DNA of 15,985 nucleotides from Porticoccaceae bacterium. GTDB taxonomy: Bacteria; Pseudomonadota; Gammaproteobacteria; Pseudomonadales; Porticoccaceae. Location of the stretch: the NCBI GenBank assembly GCA_028822945.1, contig JAPKCN010000019.1, positions 1 through 15,985 of the forward strand, written 5' to 3'. Positions 1-8,482 of this stretch are shown one piece after another. The translations under genes were made by a program, and so were the position numbers. A model generated the notes under the pieces. It ran no database searches and was not told where the DNA came from. It saw nothing but the letters and a program-made list of their open reading frames with translations. The number at the start of each line of letters is the position of its first letter. Position 1 is the stretch's first letter.

Positions 1-4
1 CCCC

Positions 5-364
5 CTAAACACAATCATACTTACAAAAAACATCGAAAAGCACCCCAAAGCCAATCACTAATGCGGTACTTAAATGACCCCAGTAAACCGCCCAAAATAA
101 TACCGCAAGCGGTATTGTGTAAAGTATGTATAGGAATGCCAGCCAGGAGCCACGATGCCGACCATCGGAGATCACTCCACCTGGCAAGATAAATAACAGG
201 TTTGGCAACAGCAATGCCATCTGCGCCAACCCTAAATCACTCGGCGACTCTTCAAGAACGCCGACAATTAACCATGGGTAAAGGACTGTGTGCAGACCGG
301 TCGCTACATTGCTCGCACCGATGGCAGCGAGATAATGGCGAAATGAAAATGTCGATTTATTCAT
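5..364 (-). CDS. MFS transporter, N-terminal part only (truncated near window edge)
   Basis: The 119 residues cover about the first four helices of a major facilitator superfamily permease (usual length about 400). Hydrophobic segments lie near residues 9-36, 43-65, 72-94 and 98-112. The loop after helix 2 carries GGVISDGRHRG, close to the MFS motif A pattern GxxxDRxGRR. The frame then ends in a TAG at 5-7, in the middle of what should be helix 4 or the start of helix 5. The start is taken at MNKS because its ATG overlaps the stop of the upstream small gene as ATGA, which indicates translational coupling; MAAAMNKS at 376 is an alternative. Substrate unknown. A run of six A at 25-30, just before the stop, is a likely frameshift point, so this may be a pseudogene, a sequencing error or a contig-end artefact. 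Confidence 0.6.
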   Translation of the reverse strand: MNKSTFSFRHYLAAIGASNVATGLHTVLYPWLIVGVLEESPSDLGLAQMALLLPNLLFILPGGVISDGRHRGSWLAFLYILYTIPLAVLFWAVYWGHLSTALVIGFGVLFDVFCKYDCV

Positions 365-579
365 CGCCGCCGCCATTTTGAGATAGCCCACGCCGTTACC
401 CAGGCCATACCAACAACAGCAGTGACCAGCAGCACAACGCCGGTCAGATTGATCAACAGTTCTAGCACTGGCAACTGATATAGCCTCACCGCCATAATAA
501 CAAACGCCGCGCAGGCTAGCATCGAGCAATACCAGACAAATTTTTGCTTCATAGGCGAGGCTGCGAACTGCAATAGCAT
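361..579 (-). CDS. small two-helix membrane protein of unknown function
   Basis: I do not recognise this 72-residue protein. It has two clear hydrophobic helices, about residues 14-34 (FVWYCSMLACAAFVIMAV) and 37-65 (ending VGMAWVTAWAI), and a basic C-terminus, SKWRRR. By the positive-inside rule the tail should be cytoplasmic, so both ends would be inside. It begins 27 bases after the ligA stop on the same strand, and its TGA overlaps the ATG of the MFS gene as ATGA. That suggests the two are translated together and that the small protein may be a partner of the transporter; this is inference. The start at 579 is the longest option. An ATG at 552 (MKQKF) would give 63 residues and a tighter first helix; neither start has a strong Shine-Dalgarno sequence. 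Confidence 0.6.
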   Translation of the reverse strand: MLLQFAASPMKQKFVWYCSMLACAAFVIMAVRLYQLPVLELLINLTGVVLLVTAVVGMAWVTAWAISKWRRR

Positions 580-606
580 TTCGCAGCACCAATGACCGCG
601 ATCAGC

Positions 607-2646
607 TTAGCGATTGCGCTGTACTTGCAAAAAATCAATGAATTGCTGTTCGTCCATAGCCGGAATCCCAAGATTCTCAGCTTTGCGTAATTTAGAGCCG
701 GCACCCGGACCAGCGACTAACTGCGTAGTCTTGGCGGATACCGAACCTGCCACTTTGGCACCCAATCCAAGTAGAGCGTCTTTTGCCTCGGCACGACTCA
801 TAATTTGTAAACTGCCAGTCAGCACCCAAGTCTCACCGCGCAATGGTTGCGCCACCTGCTCACCAAGCACGACAACGGGCCATGTCACGCCCATCTCGCA
901 AAGTGCGGTAACTATCTCCAAGGCTTCCGGATTGGCAAAAAAATTGCCTATATGCCGCGCCACAATGGGTCCAATACCGTCAATTTCTAAAAGTTCGTCA
1001 GGCGATGCCTTTAATAGGGCCTCGAGAGATCCGAAACTCGCTGCTAAAGTTTGCGCACAGCCTTCACCGACCTCCCGAATTCCAAGCGCAAACAAAAATT
1101 TGCCAAGACTAGTTAGTTTACTTGTCTCGATCGCGGCAACCAGATTAGCTGCCGATTTTTGCCCCATTCGGTCGAGGGGTAATAATTGCGCTATATTCAA
1201 TTTATACAGATCGATAATTGAGAGAATACACTTTGTATCAACTAATTGTTCAACCAGGCGATCGCCTAATCCGTCGATATCCATAGCCCGTCGCGACGCA
1301 TAGTGCTTGATTGCCTGCTTGATCTGCGCCGAGCAAAGCATACCGCCGGTGCAACGCGTCACAGCCTTCCCAACCAACTGCTGCAGCGGCGAGTAACACA
1401 CTGGGCAACAATCGGGAAATTGCACTGCAACAGCCCCAAGTAGGCGCTTTTCAAAAATCACATTGGCAATTTGTGGAATCACATCCCCCGCGCGGCGGAC
1501 AATCACCGTATCGCCGACACGAACATCCAAACGGGCAATTTCATCGGCATTATGCAGAGTCGCATTACTCACCGTGACACCGCCGACGAAGATCGGTTGT
1601 AATCGCGCAACCGGCGTAATAGCGCCCGTTCTTCCCACTTGGAATTCTACTGCCAGTAATTTGGTCATCTCCTCCTGAGCTGGAAATTTTCGTGCTATTG
1701 CCCAACGTGGTGATCGCCTTACAGTTCCCAAACGACGTTGAAATTCAAGATCGTTAACCTTGTAAACAATACCGTCGATATCATAGGGCAGTGAGTCACG
1801 GCGCGCAGCTAAGTTGCCATAGTAATTTTCGCAGTCATCAATGTTAGCGGCCAAATGGATGTTAGGGTTGATAAGAAAACCTAAACGACCGAGGTAATGG
1901 AGCATCTCAAGATGAGTCTCCGGTTGCGATTGCGTATCGATTTGTCCGACACCGTAGGCACACATCTGCAGCGGACGGGCGGCGGTGATCTTCGGATCTA
2001 ACTGGCGTAAACTTCCCGCGGCAGCATTGCGTGGGTTGACAAAAGTCTTCCCCCCGCAGGCGATTGCAGCAGTATTAAACTGCTTAAATCCATCGCGCGG
2101 CAGGTACACCTCGCCGCGCACTTCGAGTACTTTTGGCGGTGAATGGTGCTGTAATCGCAGCGGTATCGACCTAATGGTTCGCGCATTTTCGGTAATATCT
2201 TCTCCCACCGCACCATCGCCCCGAGTGGCAGCTCGCTTTAAAACGCCGTCTTCGTATAGCAGACTTATTGCAACCCCGTCTAGCTTAGGCTCGCAGACAT
2301 AGTCGATGCTGTAGTTGTCTGCCAGTCGCTCGCTAACTCGCCGCCCAAACTCTTGTAATTCTTGGGCGTCAAATGCATTATCCAGAGACAGCATCGGTTG
2401 CGTATGCGCCACTTGGTCGAACTCTGCCAATGCTGAGCCGCCGACTCTTTGCGAGGGCGAATCGGCATCGACCCAATGCGCATAACGACTTTCTAGAGCA
2501 TCCAAGTCGCGCATCATTCGATCGTATTCGGCATCGGGTATAGAGGGGTTGTCTAGGACATAATAACGGTGGTTATGCTGTTGCAACTCGTCTACTAGAC
2601 GCCTATAGACTACCTCTGTCTCTTTAACGCTATCGATATCAGTCAT
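607..2646 (-). CDS. ligA: NAD+-dependent DNA ligase LigA
   Basis: This enzyme seals nicks in duplex DNA using NAD+, in Okazaki fragment joining and repair, in the cytoplasm. At 679 residues it is the normal length (E. coli 671). The Ia domain is residues 1-70, with HNHRYYVLDNPSIPDAEYD matching the NMN-binding consensus. The adenylation domain carries the nucleophile Lys121 in EPKLDG. The OB fold follows (about 320-400, including VGRTGAITPVA). The zinc finger cysteines are Cys414, Cys417, Cys432 and Cys438. Helix-hairpin-helix repeats span about 450-585 (LGIREVGE at 521) and a BRCT domain 601-679. All key residues seen are present. It starts 19 bases after the zipA stop, with no strong ribosome site, in the conserved smc-zipA-ligA order. 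Confidence 0.98.
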   Translation of the reverse strand: MTDIDSVKETEVVYRRLVDELQQHNHRYYVLDNPSIPDAEYDRMMRDLDALESRYAHWVDADSPSQRVGGSALAEFDQVAHTQPMLSLDNAFDAQELQEFGRRVSERLADNYSIDYVCEPKLDGVAISLLYEDGVLKRAATRGDGAVGEDITENARTIRSIPLRLQHHSPPKVLEVRGEVYLPRDGFKQFNTAAIACGGKTFVNPRNAAAGSLRQLDPKITAARPLQMCAYGVGQIDTQSQPETHLEMLHYLGRLGFLINPNIHLAANIDDCENYYGNLAARRDSLPYDIDGIVYKVNDLEFQRRLGTVRRSPRWAIARKFPAQEEMTKLLAVEFQVGRTGAITPVARLQPIFVGGVTVSNATLHNADEIARLDVRVGDTVIVRRAGDVIPQIANVIFEKRLLGAVAVQFPDCCPVCYSPLQQLVGKAVTRCTGGMLCSAQIKQAIKHYASRRAMDIDGLGDRLVEQLVDTKCILSIIDLYKLNIAQLLPLDRMGQKSAANLVAAIETSKLTSLGKFLFALGIREVGEGCAQTLAASFGSLEALLKASPDELLEIDGIGPIVARHIGNFFANPEALEIVTALCEMGVTWPVVVLGEQVAQPLRGETWVLTGSLQIMSRAEAKDALLGLGAKVAGSVSAKTTQLVAGPGAGSKLRKAENLGIPAMDEQQFIDFLQVQRNR

Positions 2647-2665
2647 TCACAGTCGCCGCACTAGC

Positions 2666-3484
2666 TCATTCTGCCGGTCTTCGCCCAGAAGCTTCGCGCG
2701 CCTGTTGGCGACAATGCTCGATCGTCTGTCGAGTCATTGAGCAGCGCGCTTGGTCTAACACCTGCAACTGCAACTGCGCCGCTATGGCCTCGGCCGCAGA
2801 CATCATCGCATCGAACGCTGTAACTGGATCGCCAACTTCGTCGAGACTCATAAACAGCGTCGCCCCGGGTGTTGTCATATCGTCGATGGTATTTAGATCA
2901 AATGTTCCTGGATTGAGCAGATTAGCGAGACTAAATAGCACTGGACCAGTGCCTTGGTCATCACTGTGACAGTGGAAAATTCCCATAGCTCCATAGCGGA
3001 GTCCGGCCGTCAACAATGCCTCTAATAACTGCTTACCAGCAACCATTACGCCTTTGTCAGCCATAAGGTGGACAATAATCACGTGATGATCGTCGCTTTC
3101 TGGACTATCATTCACTTTCTCCGGAGTGTGGCCAGACTCGCCGGACCGATCGCCGAGGTCGATACTACCCTGCTGCGGCTGGCGGATGCTAGTGTAGCGC
3201 TCACTGATATCTCTGTGGCTGAGTAAAACGTCCTCCATATCGCCACCCGAAACGTTTCGTACGCCAACTACCCGCGATTTACCAGAGGGAAAGTCACCAC
3301 TAAACATATCATCGACGTCATCGACCCCAGCATTTCGTTGGGCAACTTTATCCAAACGACTTGAAGACATCTGCAGATTTTCGTAGCGGTTGCGTTTGGC
3401 GCGGCGCATACCATCGAGCACAATGGCTATAAAAACCAGTACAGCGACACCGATTAAAACTTTACTAGATCCTAAAAATTCCAT
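2666..3484 (-). CDS. zipA: cell division protein ZipA
   Basis: ZipA is a division protein that tethers FtsZ to the inner membrane and bundles its filaments. The 272 residues show the expected plan. A short N-terminal transmembrane anchor (about residues 8-24, VLIGVAVLVFIAIVL) is followed by a basic patch (MRRAKRNR). A charged, acidic linker spans about 35-131, and the C-terminal FtsZ-binding domain about 132-268 includes FSLANLLNPGTFD and PGATLFMSLDEVGDP. The linker is rich in Asp, Ser and Gly and is shorter than the Pro/Gln-rich linker of E. coli ZipA (328 residues in total). It lies between smc and ligA as in Pseudomonas. An AAAGGC lies about 12 bases before the ATG and may serve as a weak ribosome site. 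Confidence 0.93.
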   Translation of the reverse strand: MEFLGSSKVLIGVAVLVFIAIVLDGMRRAKRNRYENLQMSSSRLDKVAQRNAGVDDVDDMFSGDFPSGKSRVVGVRNVSGGDMEDVLLSHRDISERYTSIRQPQQGSIDLGDRSGESGHTPEKVNDSPESDDHHVIIVHLMADKGVMVAGKQLLEALLTAGLRYGAMGIFHCHSDDQGTGPVLFSLANLLNPGTFDLNTIDDMTTPGATLFMSLDEVGDPVTAFDAMMSAAEAIAAQLQLQVLDQARCSMTRQTIEHCRQQAREASGRRPAE

Positions 3485-3565
3485 CTATATGCGTGCCTTT
3501 AATGTGCAATGGAAGCTCTCCATTGTAAGTCGCAGTGAAAAAAACTAAAGCCTTTTTAGACTAAT
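3485..3565 (-). promoter_or_regulatory. smc-zipA spacer with hairpin, possible weak terminator/promoter
   Basis: Read in the direction of transcription, this 81-base spacer first has CTAAA-aaggc-TTTAG followed by seven T (3538-3559). This resembles a weak intrinsic terminator with an AT-rich stem. Next comes a clean inverted repeat, CAATGGA-gagct-TCCATTG (3507-3525), extendable to nine pairs with one G-U. No T-run follows the second hairpin, so it is not a terminator; it could affect processing or zipA translation. A TACAAT (3522-3527) resembles a -10 box but lacks a good -35. Function is inferred. Confidence 0.35.
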
Positions 3566-6500
3566 TTATGCAGATCCAGCAAGTTTCGTGGCCTCATTAA
3601 CGTCGACTGAGACAATTCGTGAAACGCCGGCCTCGTGCATTGTTACACCCATTAACTGGTTGGCCGCTTCCATAGAAATTTTATTGTGGGTAATATAGAT
3701 AAATTGCACATGCAGCGACATCTCACGAATGACTGCTGCATAACGTCCAACGTTGGCATCGTCCAGTGGTGCATCGACTTCATCGAGCATACAAAAAGGC
3801 GCCGGATTAAGTCTAAAAATAGCGAATACCATGGCGATCGCAGTAAGCGCTTTTTCGCCACCCGACAATAAGTGAATCGAACTATTTTTCTTCCCTGGGG
3901 GACGTGCCATTAAGGTTACTCCCGTATCTAACAGGTCTCCCCCAGTCACCTCCAAGCACGCCTCACCGCCACCAAACAATTTTGGAAACAATTCTTGAAG
4001 ATGCTCATTGACTAAGTCAAATGTGTCTTTAAAGCGAGTTCTAGTTTCGCGATCAATTTTTTGAATAGCACTCTGCAATGTCTCCAGCGCATCCTTCAGT
4101 TCGTCATTTTGACGATCTAAATAGGCCTTGCGCTCTGATTCACTTTGATATTCATCAATAGCCGCCAAATTAATCGGTCCGAGCCGGTGAATTCGCTTAT
4201 CCAAAAGCTCAAGTGCTTCCTCCCACTGGAGGCGCCCGGCACCTTCTTCTAGATCTGCCAGAAGTTTCGACAACTGCCCTTGATTGTTGACGATTTGTTC
4301 CTCGAGTGAGCTGCACAGAGTAGCAAATTCTCGCGCTGCAAGGCGCTCTTTTTCTAATTCTCGACCGACTTTCGTTAAACTCAATTCGATGGCAGAACGG
4401 GTTTTTTCCTGCTCATGACGCCCGTATTCGATCGCTTCCACAGCCGCTTTAGAATCGCGCAAAGCTCCCTCAGCATGGAGTTGGTTCTGCAACTCACTTT
4501 CTAACTGTTGCTTTTGGCTCTGCTCTGGTTCATCACTCCCGGCCGACGCCAGTTCCTGACGTCTTTGCTTTAAGCGCGTCACCTGTATGTCAAGACGAGC
4601 GATACCCTCGGCAACTGAAGCTCTCTGTGCCGTCAGCGCATTCAGCTGCATACCGAGTTGCTCGCGGCGCTTGCGCTGGTCCGTCAACAATACTCCACAA
4701 TTGTCTAATTGCGCTTGCAAATCACTCCTCTCAACGGTCAGAAGTTCGCCCTGTTCAGTATTGCTGCCCACCAGCACGGTAGCATGCTGAAGCGCTTTTT
4801 TTGCTAATAACAAATCACTCTGTGCCACGTCGAGTAATTGTGCAACCTCGTTGAATTCTTTCTCGGCACGCTCTTTGCGCGCTCTATATTGCTCGACTTG
4901 TACCTCATAAGCACTCAACTGCGCACGCCACTCGGCATACTGGCGTTGCTGAGAACGAATATTAGCTGCATTGACTTCGCCACTCTCTTCAGCGGTTTGC
5001 AAGGCACGCTGATAATCTACCCGCAACGCGTCTAACTCGCTAAGCTGGGTATCTAACTGCCGACTATCGACAGCTAATACCTGCAACTCCTGTTTGCGCT
5101 TAAGCACGCCCATGGAAGTATCCATATCGCGCGCCATACGCAACCAGTTAACACCCAGCCAGATGCCATCTCGCGTGATAACCGATTCATAAGATTGCAA
5201 TTTTGGCCGCAGACCAAGCGCCTCGGACAAAGAATCTACGGCAAATACATGTGCTAGTAAGGTAGTCGCATGATCACCTGCGACCAGGTCAGCCAAGCGC
5301 ACGCCCTGAGTAGCTGACGGTGTCACTAAATCCGCGCACGGTGACGAATCGATTAATAGTAATTCACCCTTTTTAAAACTTGCTAAATCATCGGCCGTAG
5401 CCTCGATGTCTTCAATCATAAAGGCTTGTAAATAACCTCCCAAAACTATCTCTAGCGCAGTTTCCCAACCGGCAACTGGATCTACCCTGTCGGCTAATCG
5501 AGCGCGCTCACACCAGCCCTGGCCGGCAATCCACTGCTGCGATTGATTATCATTTAGCGATGCTTGTTGTAATGCCTCCAGCGATGCCTGGCGACCGAGA
5601 AGAGTTTGCTGCCGTTGGCGAAGATGGTTTAAATGCTGCTGGTTGTGTTGTTGTAGTTCGCGCACCTTGGCTATTTTTTCGGCGTGCTCGCGGCGTTGAT
5701 TTTCGCTCGCCTGTTGCTTTATTGAGAGTTCGCCTAGCGATTTCTCGAGGGCTGATATCTCCGCTCGCTCAGGCGCATCACCAAAGCTCATCGCCTCATT
5801 GCCGAGGTTGTGTTGACGCTCGGTGAGGCCCACGACACGATCACGCAGGTAGCCGATCCGCGATTGCTGAACTTCGACCTGTTGCCGCGGTAGCGCGCTG
5901 CGAGCATTAAAATCGTCCGCTTCGCGCTGCCAGTTTTGCATCGCCGTCCGCGCTTGATCTAGCGCCTCGCGCGCCTGCCCCTCGAGTATTTCTGCAGAAG
6001 CAAACTGCGGTTGTAGCTGATTTTTCTCGAGATCCCAAACGGCCACTTTTTCGCGATCAGTAGTCAAGTGTTGACTCGCCTCAGCATAGTTTTCTTCGGT
6101 ATCGCGAATATCCTGCTGGCGCTCTAATGACCGTTGCCGTGCATGTTCTATCGACTGCTGGATGCGCGCGACCGCGCCGCTGACTTGGTAATAGTGACTC
6201 TGCACTCGATCTAGTACATCGCCGGCGTCGGTCAACTGTAAACGATATTTTTCGATCGCCGTATCGCATGCGCTGCGCTGTGCCAACGAACGTTGTTGAT
6301 CGACTTCAAAACGCTGGATAATGCGTTGCTGCTGCAACATTAAGGTATTTAATTCACGCCATTTTAGAGCGCTTAACTCGAGACTTTTACGCCGCTCTTG
6401 CTGACGGTACTCAGTATATTTTTGTGCCGCTTTGGCCTGCCGTTCGAGGCGTGCAAGCTGCCGCGCCAACTCGTCACGGATATCGCTGAGGCGCTCGAGG

Positions 6501-7069
6501 TTTTCCTCGGTTCGAGAAATCCGACTAGCCGTTTCTCGACGGCGCTCTTTGTACTTTGAAATACCCGCGGCTTCCTCGATAAAGAAGCGTAGTTCTTCCG
6601 GCTTGGCCTCAATTAATCTCGATATAGTACCCTGTTCGATTATTGCATAGCTACGCGGCCCCAAGCCAGTACCAAGAAAAATATCGGTGATGTCCCGCCG
6701 TCGACACGAACTACCATTTAAATAGTACTGCGACTGCCCATCTCGGCTTACTTTGCGGCGGATCGAAATCTCATTATAAGCGGCAAATTCGCCCGCAACG
6801 CGACCGTCACTATTATCAAAGATCAAATCGATGGATGCTTGACCGACCGGCTTGCGCGTTCCGGAGCCATTAAAAATTACGTCCGACATTGACTCGCCGC
6901 GCAAATTTTTAGCCGACGATTCGCCTAGTACCCAACGCACCGCGTCTATCACATTTGATTTTCCGCAGCCATTCGGCCCCACCACCGCACACAGATTGCT
7001 GGGGAACTGCACAGTCGTAGGATCCACAAAAGACTTGAACCCAGAAAGTTTGATTGATTTAAGCCGCAT
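3566..7069 (-). CDS. smc: chromosome segregation ATPase SMC
   Basis: SMC is a condensin ATPase that organises and helps segregate the chromosome, acting with ScpA and ScpB. At 1167 residues it has the full family length. The N-terminal ATPase half has Walker A GPNGCGKSN at residues 31-39, and RSYAIIEQG (Q-loop region) lies near 140. A long coiled coil (about 170-500, rich in Gln, Glu, Arg and Leu) leads to a hinge (about 505-650, with VDPVAGWETALEIVLGGYLQ). A second coiled coil extends to about 1010. The C-terminal ATPase half has the signature LSGGEKAL at 1068 and Walker B FCMLDEVDAPLDD at 1092. It heads the smc-zipA-ligA group, 123 bases after ccmI. No Shine-Dalgarno sequence is visible before the ATG. 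The protein is SMC rather than MukB. Confidence 0.97.
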   Translation of the reverse strand: MRLKSIKLSGFKSFVDPTTVQFPSNLCAVVGPNGCGKSNVIDAVRWVLGESSAKNLRGESMSDVIFNGSGTRKPVGQASIDLIFDNSDGRVAGEFAAYNEISIRRKVSRDGQSQYYLNGSSCRRRDITDIFLGTGLGPRSYAIIEQGTISRLIEAKPEELRFFIEEAAGISKYKERRRETASRISRTEENLERLSDIRDELARQLARLERQAKAAQKYTEYRQQERRKSLELSALKWRELNTLMLQQQRIIQRFEVDQQRSLAQRSACDTAIEKYRLQLTDAGDVLDRVQSHYYQVSGAVARIQQSIEHARQRSLERQQDIRDTEENYAEASQHLTTDREKVAVWDLEKNQLQPQFASAEILEGQAREALDQARTAMQNWQREADDFNARSALPRQQVEVQQSRIGYLRDRVVGLTERQHNLGNEAMSFGDAPERAEISALEKSLGELSIKQQASENQRREHAEKIAKVRELQQHNQQHLNHLRQRQQTLLGRQASLEALQQASLNDNQSQQWIAGQGWCERARLADRVDPVAGWETALEIVLGGYLQAFMIEDIEATADDLASFKKGELLLIDSSPCADLVTPSATQGVRLADLVAGDHATTLLAHVFAVDSLSEALGLRPKLQSYESVITRDGIWLGVNWLRMARDMDTSMGVLKRKQELQVLAVDSRQLDTQLSELDALRVDYQRALQTAEESGEVNAANIRSQQRQYAEWRAQLSAYEVQVEQYRARKERAEKEFNEVAQLLDVAQSDLLLAKKALQHATVLVGSNTEQGELLTVERSDLQAQLDNCGVLLTDQRKRREQLGMQLNALTAQRASVAEGIARLDIQVTRLKQRRQELASAGSDEPEQSQKQQLESELQNQLHAEGALRDSKAAVEAIEYGRHEQEKTRSAIELSLTKVGRELEKERLAAREFATLCSSLEEQIVNNQGQLSKLLADLEEGAGRLQWEEALELLDKRIHRLGPINLAAIDEYQSESERKAYLDRQNDELKDALETLQSAIQKIDRETRTRFKDTFDLVNEHLQELFPKLFGGGEACLEVTGGDLLDTGVTLMARPPGKKNSSIHLLSGGEKALTAIAMVFAIFRLNPAPFCMLDEVDAPLDDANVGRYAAVIREMSLHVQFIYITHNKISMEAANQLMGVTMHEAGVSRIVSVDVNEATKLAGSA

Positions 7070-7192
7070 TAAAGATCGTTTTTTGAGTTATAAATGATCA
7101 TTACTGTTCAACATAAAAACTCTATATGCGAAGTCTACACCGTTATACCCCGACAAAAAATAAATAATCGCGTGCTGCGCCTAACTATCTTA
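7070..7192 (-). promoter_or_regulatory. ccmI-smc spacer, candidate smc promoter
   Basis: This 123-base AT-rich gap is the largest within the minus-strand block, so smc probably has its own promoter here. In the direction of transcription there is a T-rich stretch (TTATTTATTTTTTG, about 7154-7168) after only a 3-bp GC stem, too weak to call a terminator. A perfect 10-base palindrome, AATGATCATT (7093-7102), follows, with a -10-like TATAAC directly after it (7087-7092). A start of transcription there would give a leader of roughly 10 bases. No good -35 is visible. The palindrome could be an operator; this is inference only. Confidence 0.3.
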
Positions 7193-8482
7193 TCAAGGGC
7201 GTTTAACACTAATCTGCAAGGCCAACTCAGCTTTTTGCGAATGTAGTTCGAGTACCGAAGAGCGCACCTCCCAATCGCCAGATTGGGGCATCGCAGAACC
7301 ATTTCCTGAGAGTCTAGCAATTACTCGGACGCGCGAAAAGCTCGACAGTAATCGCGATCCGACAAGTGAATCTCGATCGGATAGTTGTAAACGGAGGGGC
7401 AGCTCACCGACAGACAATTTACGCGCGGCAATGGGCATCGGCGATCCATCCGGATCGACGATTGCAATAAATACTACTTGCTCGGTTGAATAGATTATCT
7501 TTGGATCGATACTCAAGGCTATACGGAGAGCCACAGGTCGGTCGCCAGCGGCGTCCTGATTATTGCCTAGACGACTATCCAGCAATCGGTCCGGTCGGCT
7601 TATCAACGCCGTCCTTTCCGCGTCGCGCAGCGACTCGCGCTCTGCGCGATCAATCCCTGCCTGCAGTGATCGCGATTCGATACCGTTGACGTTAATACCG
7701 CGTTGTGCGCGTTTCCAGTAATCGATAGCTGCCGTCAATTGACGTTGAGAAAAGGCTTCGATACCCTTTAGTCCCAACACCACGCGATTTTCCGAATCGA
7801 CCAAATAAGCGCGACTGATTGCGCGACTAACACGTTCTGTTAACTGATTTTTGTCGGCAAAAAACAATGCTTGAGCATACTGTGCCAGCAGTTGACCGTT
7901 TTCAGGGTCTAAATCAACCGCCCGTCGATAGTACTTCGCAGCGCGAATCATCTCCACATTGTCGCTGGCAAATTGTCCCAGGAGCATCCAGTAATAAATA
8001 TTATCGGGTCGCTCTAACACTCGCTGCTCGAGGCGACTAACAATACTCGCTGTGCGGTTAGCGGTGATTTCGGCCGAGGCCTTTCCATCAGCGCGCTCGG
8101 TCAGTAGTTGAAAGATTTTCTCGTCCTCAGCAGCACCCATCGCCGCGTATAACCAAAACGTCGCTACAATCACCAACACGAGCAATATGGGCATCATCCA
8201 TTTGCCGCCGTCCAGAGTTTGCTTATGCAGGCTAGAGGCGGTGTTTTGCAACAATAACTGTTCCGCCTCGGATAACAGGTGGCTATGGTGCCCTCGGCTT
8301 ATTTCTCCAGCCGCTAACTGCTGTTCAAAGTGCCTACTCTGCTCTTTAAACAAGCCCACATTTTCACTTGCTCGGGCATCCGAGTCCATGTTTAAGTTAG
8401 CTTTTGGTTTTGCCACTAGCCATGGGTAGGCGATAAAAGGTGCCGCGGCCAACACCAGCAAACATACCTCGACCGCATTCAC
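7193..8482 (-). CDS. ccmI: cytochrome c maturation protein CcmI (apocytochrome c chaperone)
   Basis: CcmI holds apocytochrome c and presents it to the CcmF/CcmH heme ligation complex on the periplasmic side of the inner membrane. The 429 residues show the expected parts. Transmembrane helix 1 is about 3-23, followed by a cytoplasmic loop with a leucine-rich, heptad-like stretch (45-90). Transmembrane helix 2 is about 96-116. A TPR region spans about 145-265 (WMLLGQFASDNVEMIRAAKY, AVDLDPENGQLLAQYAQALF). A C-terminal beta-rich domain follows (about 316-428, with VIARLSGNGSAMPQSGDWEV). The start is GTG, overlapping the ccmH stop as GTGA, so translation is probably coupled. In Pseudomonas-type systems CcmI is a separate protein, whereas E. 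coli carries this region fused to CcmH. It is the last ccm gene. Confidence 0.93.
   Translation of the reverse strand: MNAVEVCLLVLAAAPFIAYPWLVAKPKANLNMDSDARASENVGLFKEQSRHFEQQLAAGEISRGHHSHLLSEAEQLLLQNTASSLHKQTLDGGKWMMPILLVLVIVATFWLYAAMGAAEDEKIFQLLTERADGKASAEITANRTASIVSRLEQRVLERPDNIYYWMLLGQFASDNVEMIRAAKYYRRAVDLDPENGQLLAQYAQALFFADKNQLTERVSRAISRAYLVDSENRVVLGLKGIEAFSQRQLTAAIDYWKRAQRGINVNGIESRSLQAGIDRAERESLRDAERTALISRPDRLLDSRLGNNQDAAGDRPVALRIALSIDPKIIYSTEQVVFIAIVDPDGSPMPIAARKLSVGELPLRLQLSDRDSLVGSRLLSSFSRVRVIARLSGNGSAMPQSGDWEVRSSVLELHSQKAELALQISVKRP

Noticed and set aside
365..592. Upstream extension of the MFS frame to 592
   Set aside because: The extra residues are Cys-rich and lack hydrophobic pattern, and they overlap the small membrane protein gene in another frame; the ATGA junction supports the start at 364.
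614..1303. A 229-codon plus-strand open frame opposite ligA
   Set aside because: It is exactly antisense to a fully conserved ligase gene, has Ser/Ala/Pro/Arg-rich shadow composition and no recognisable domain.
7154..7180. Terminator after ccmI
   Set aside because: A T-rich run is present but the preceding stem is only three base pairs (GCG/CGC), too weak to call.
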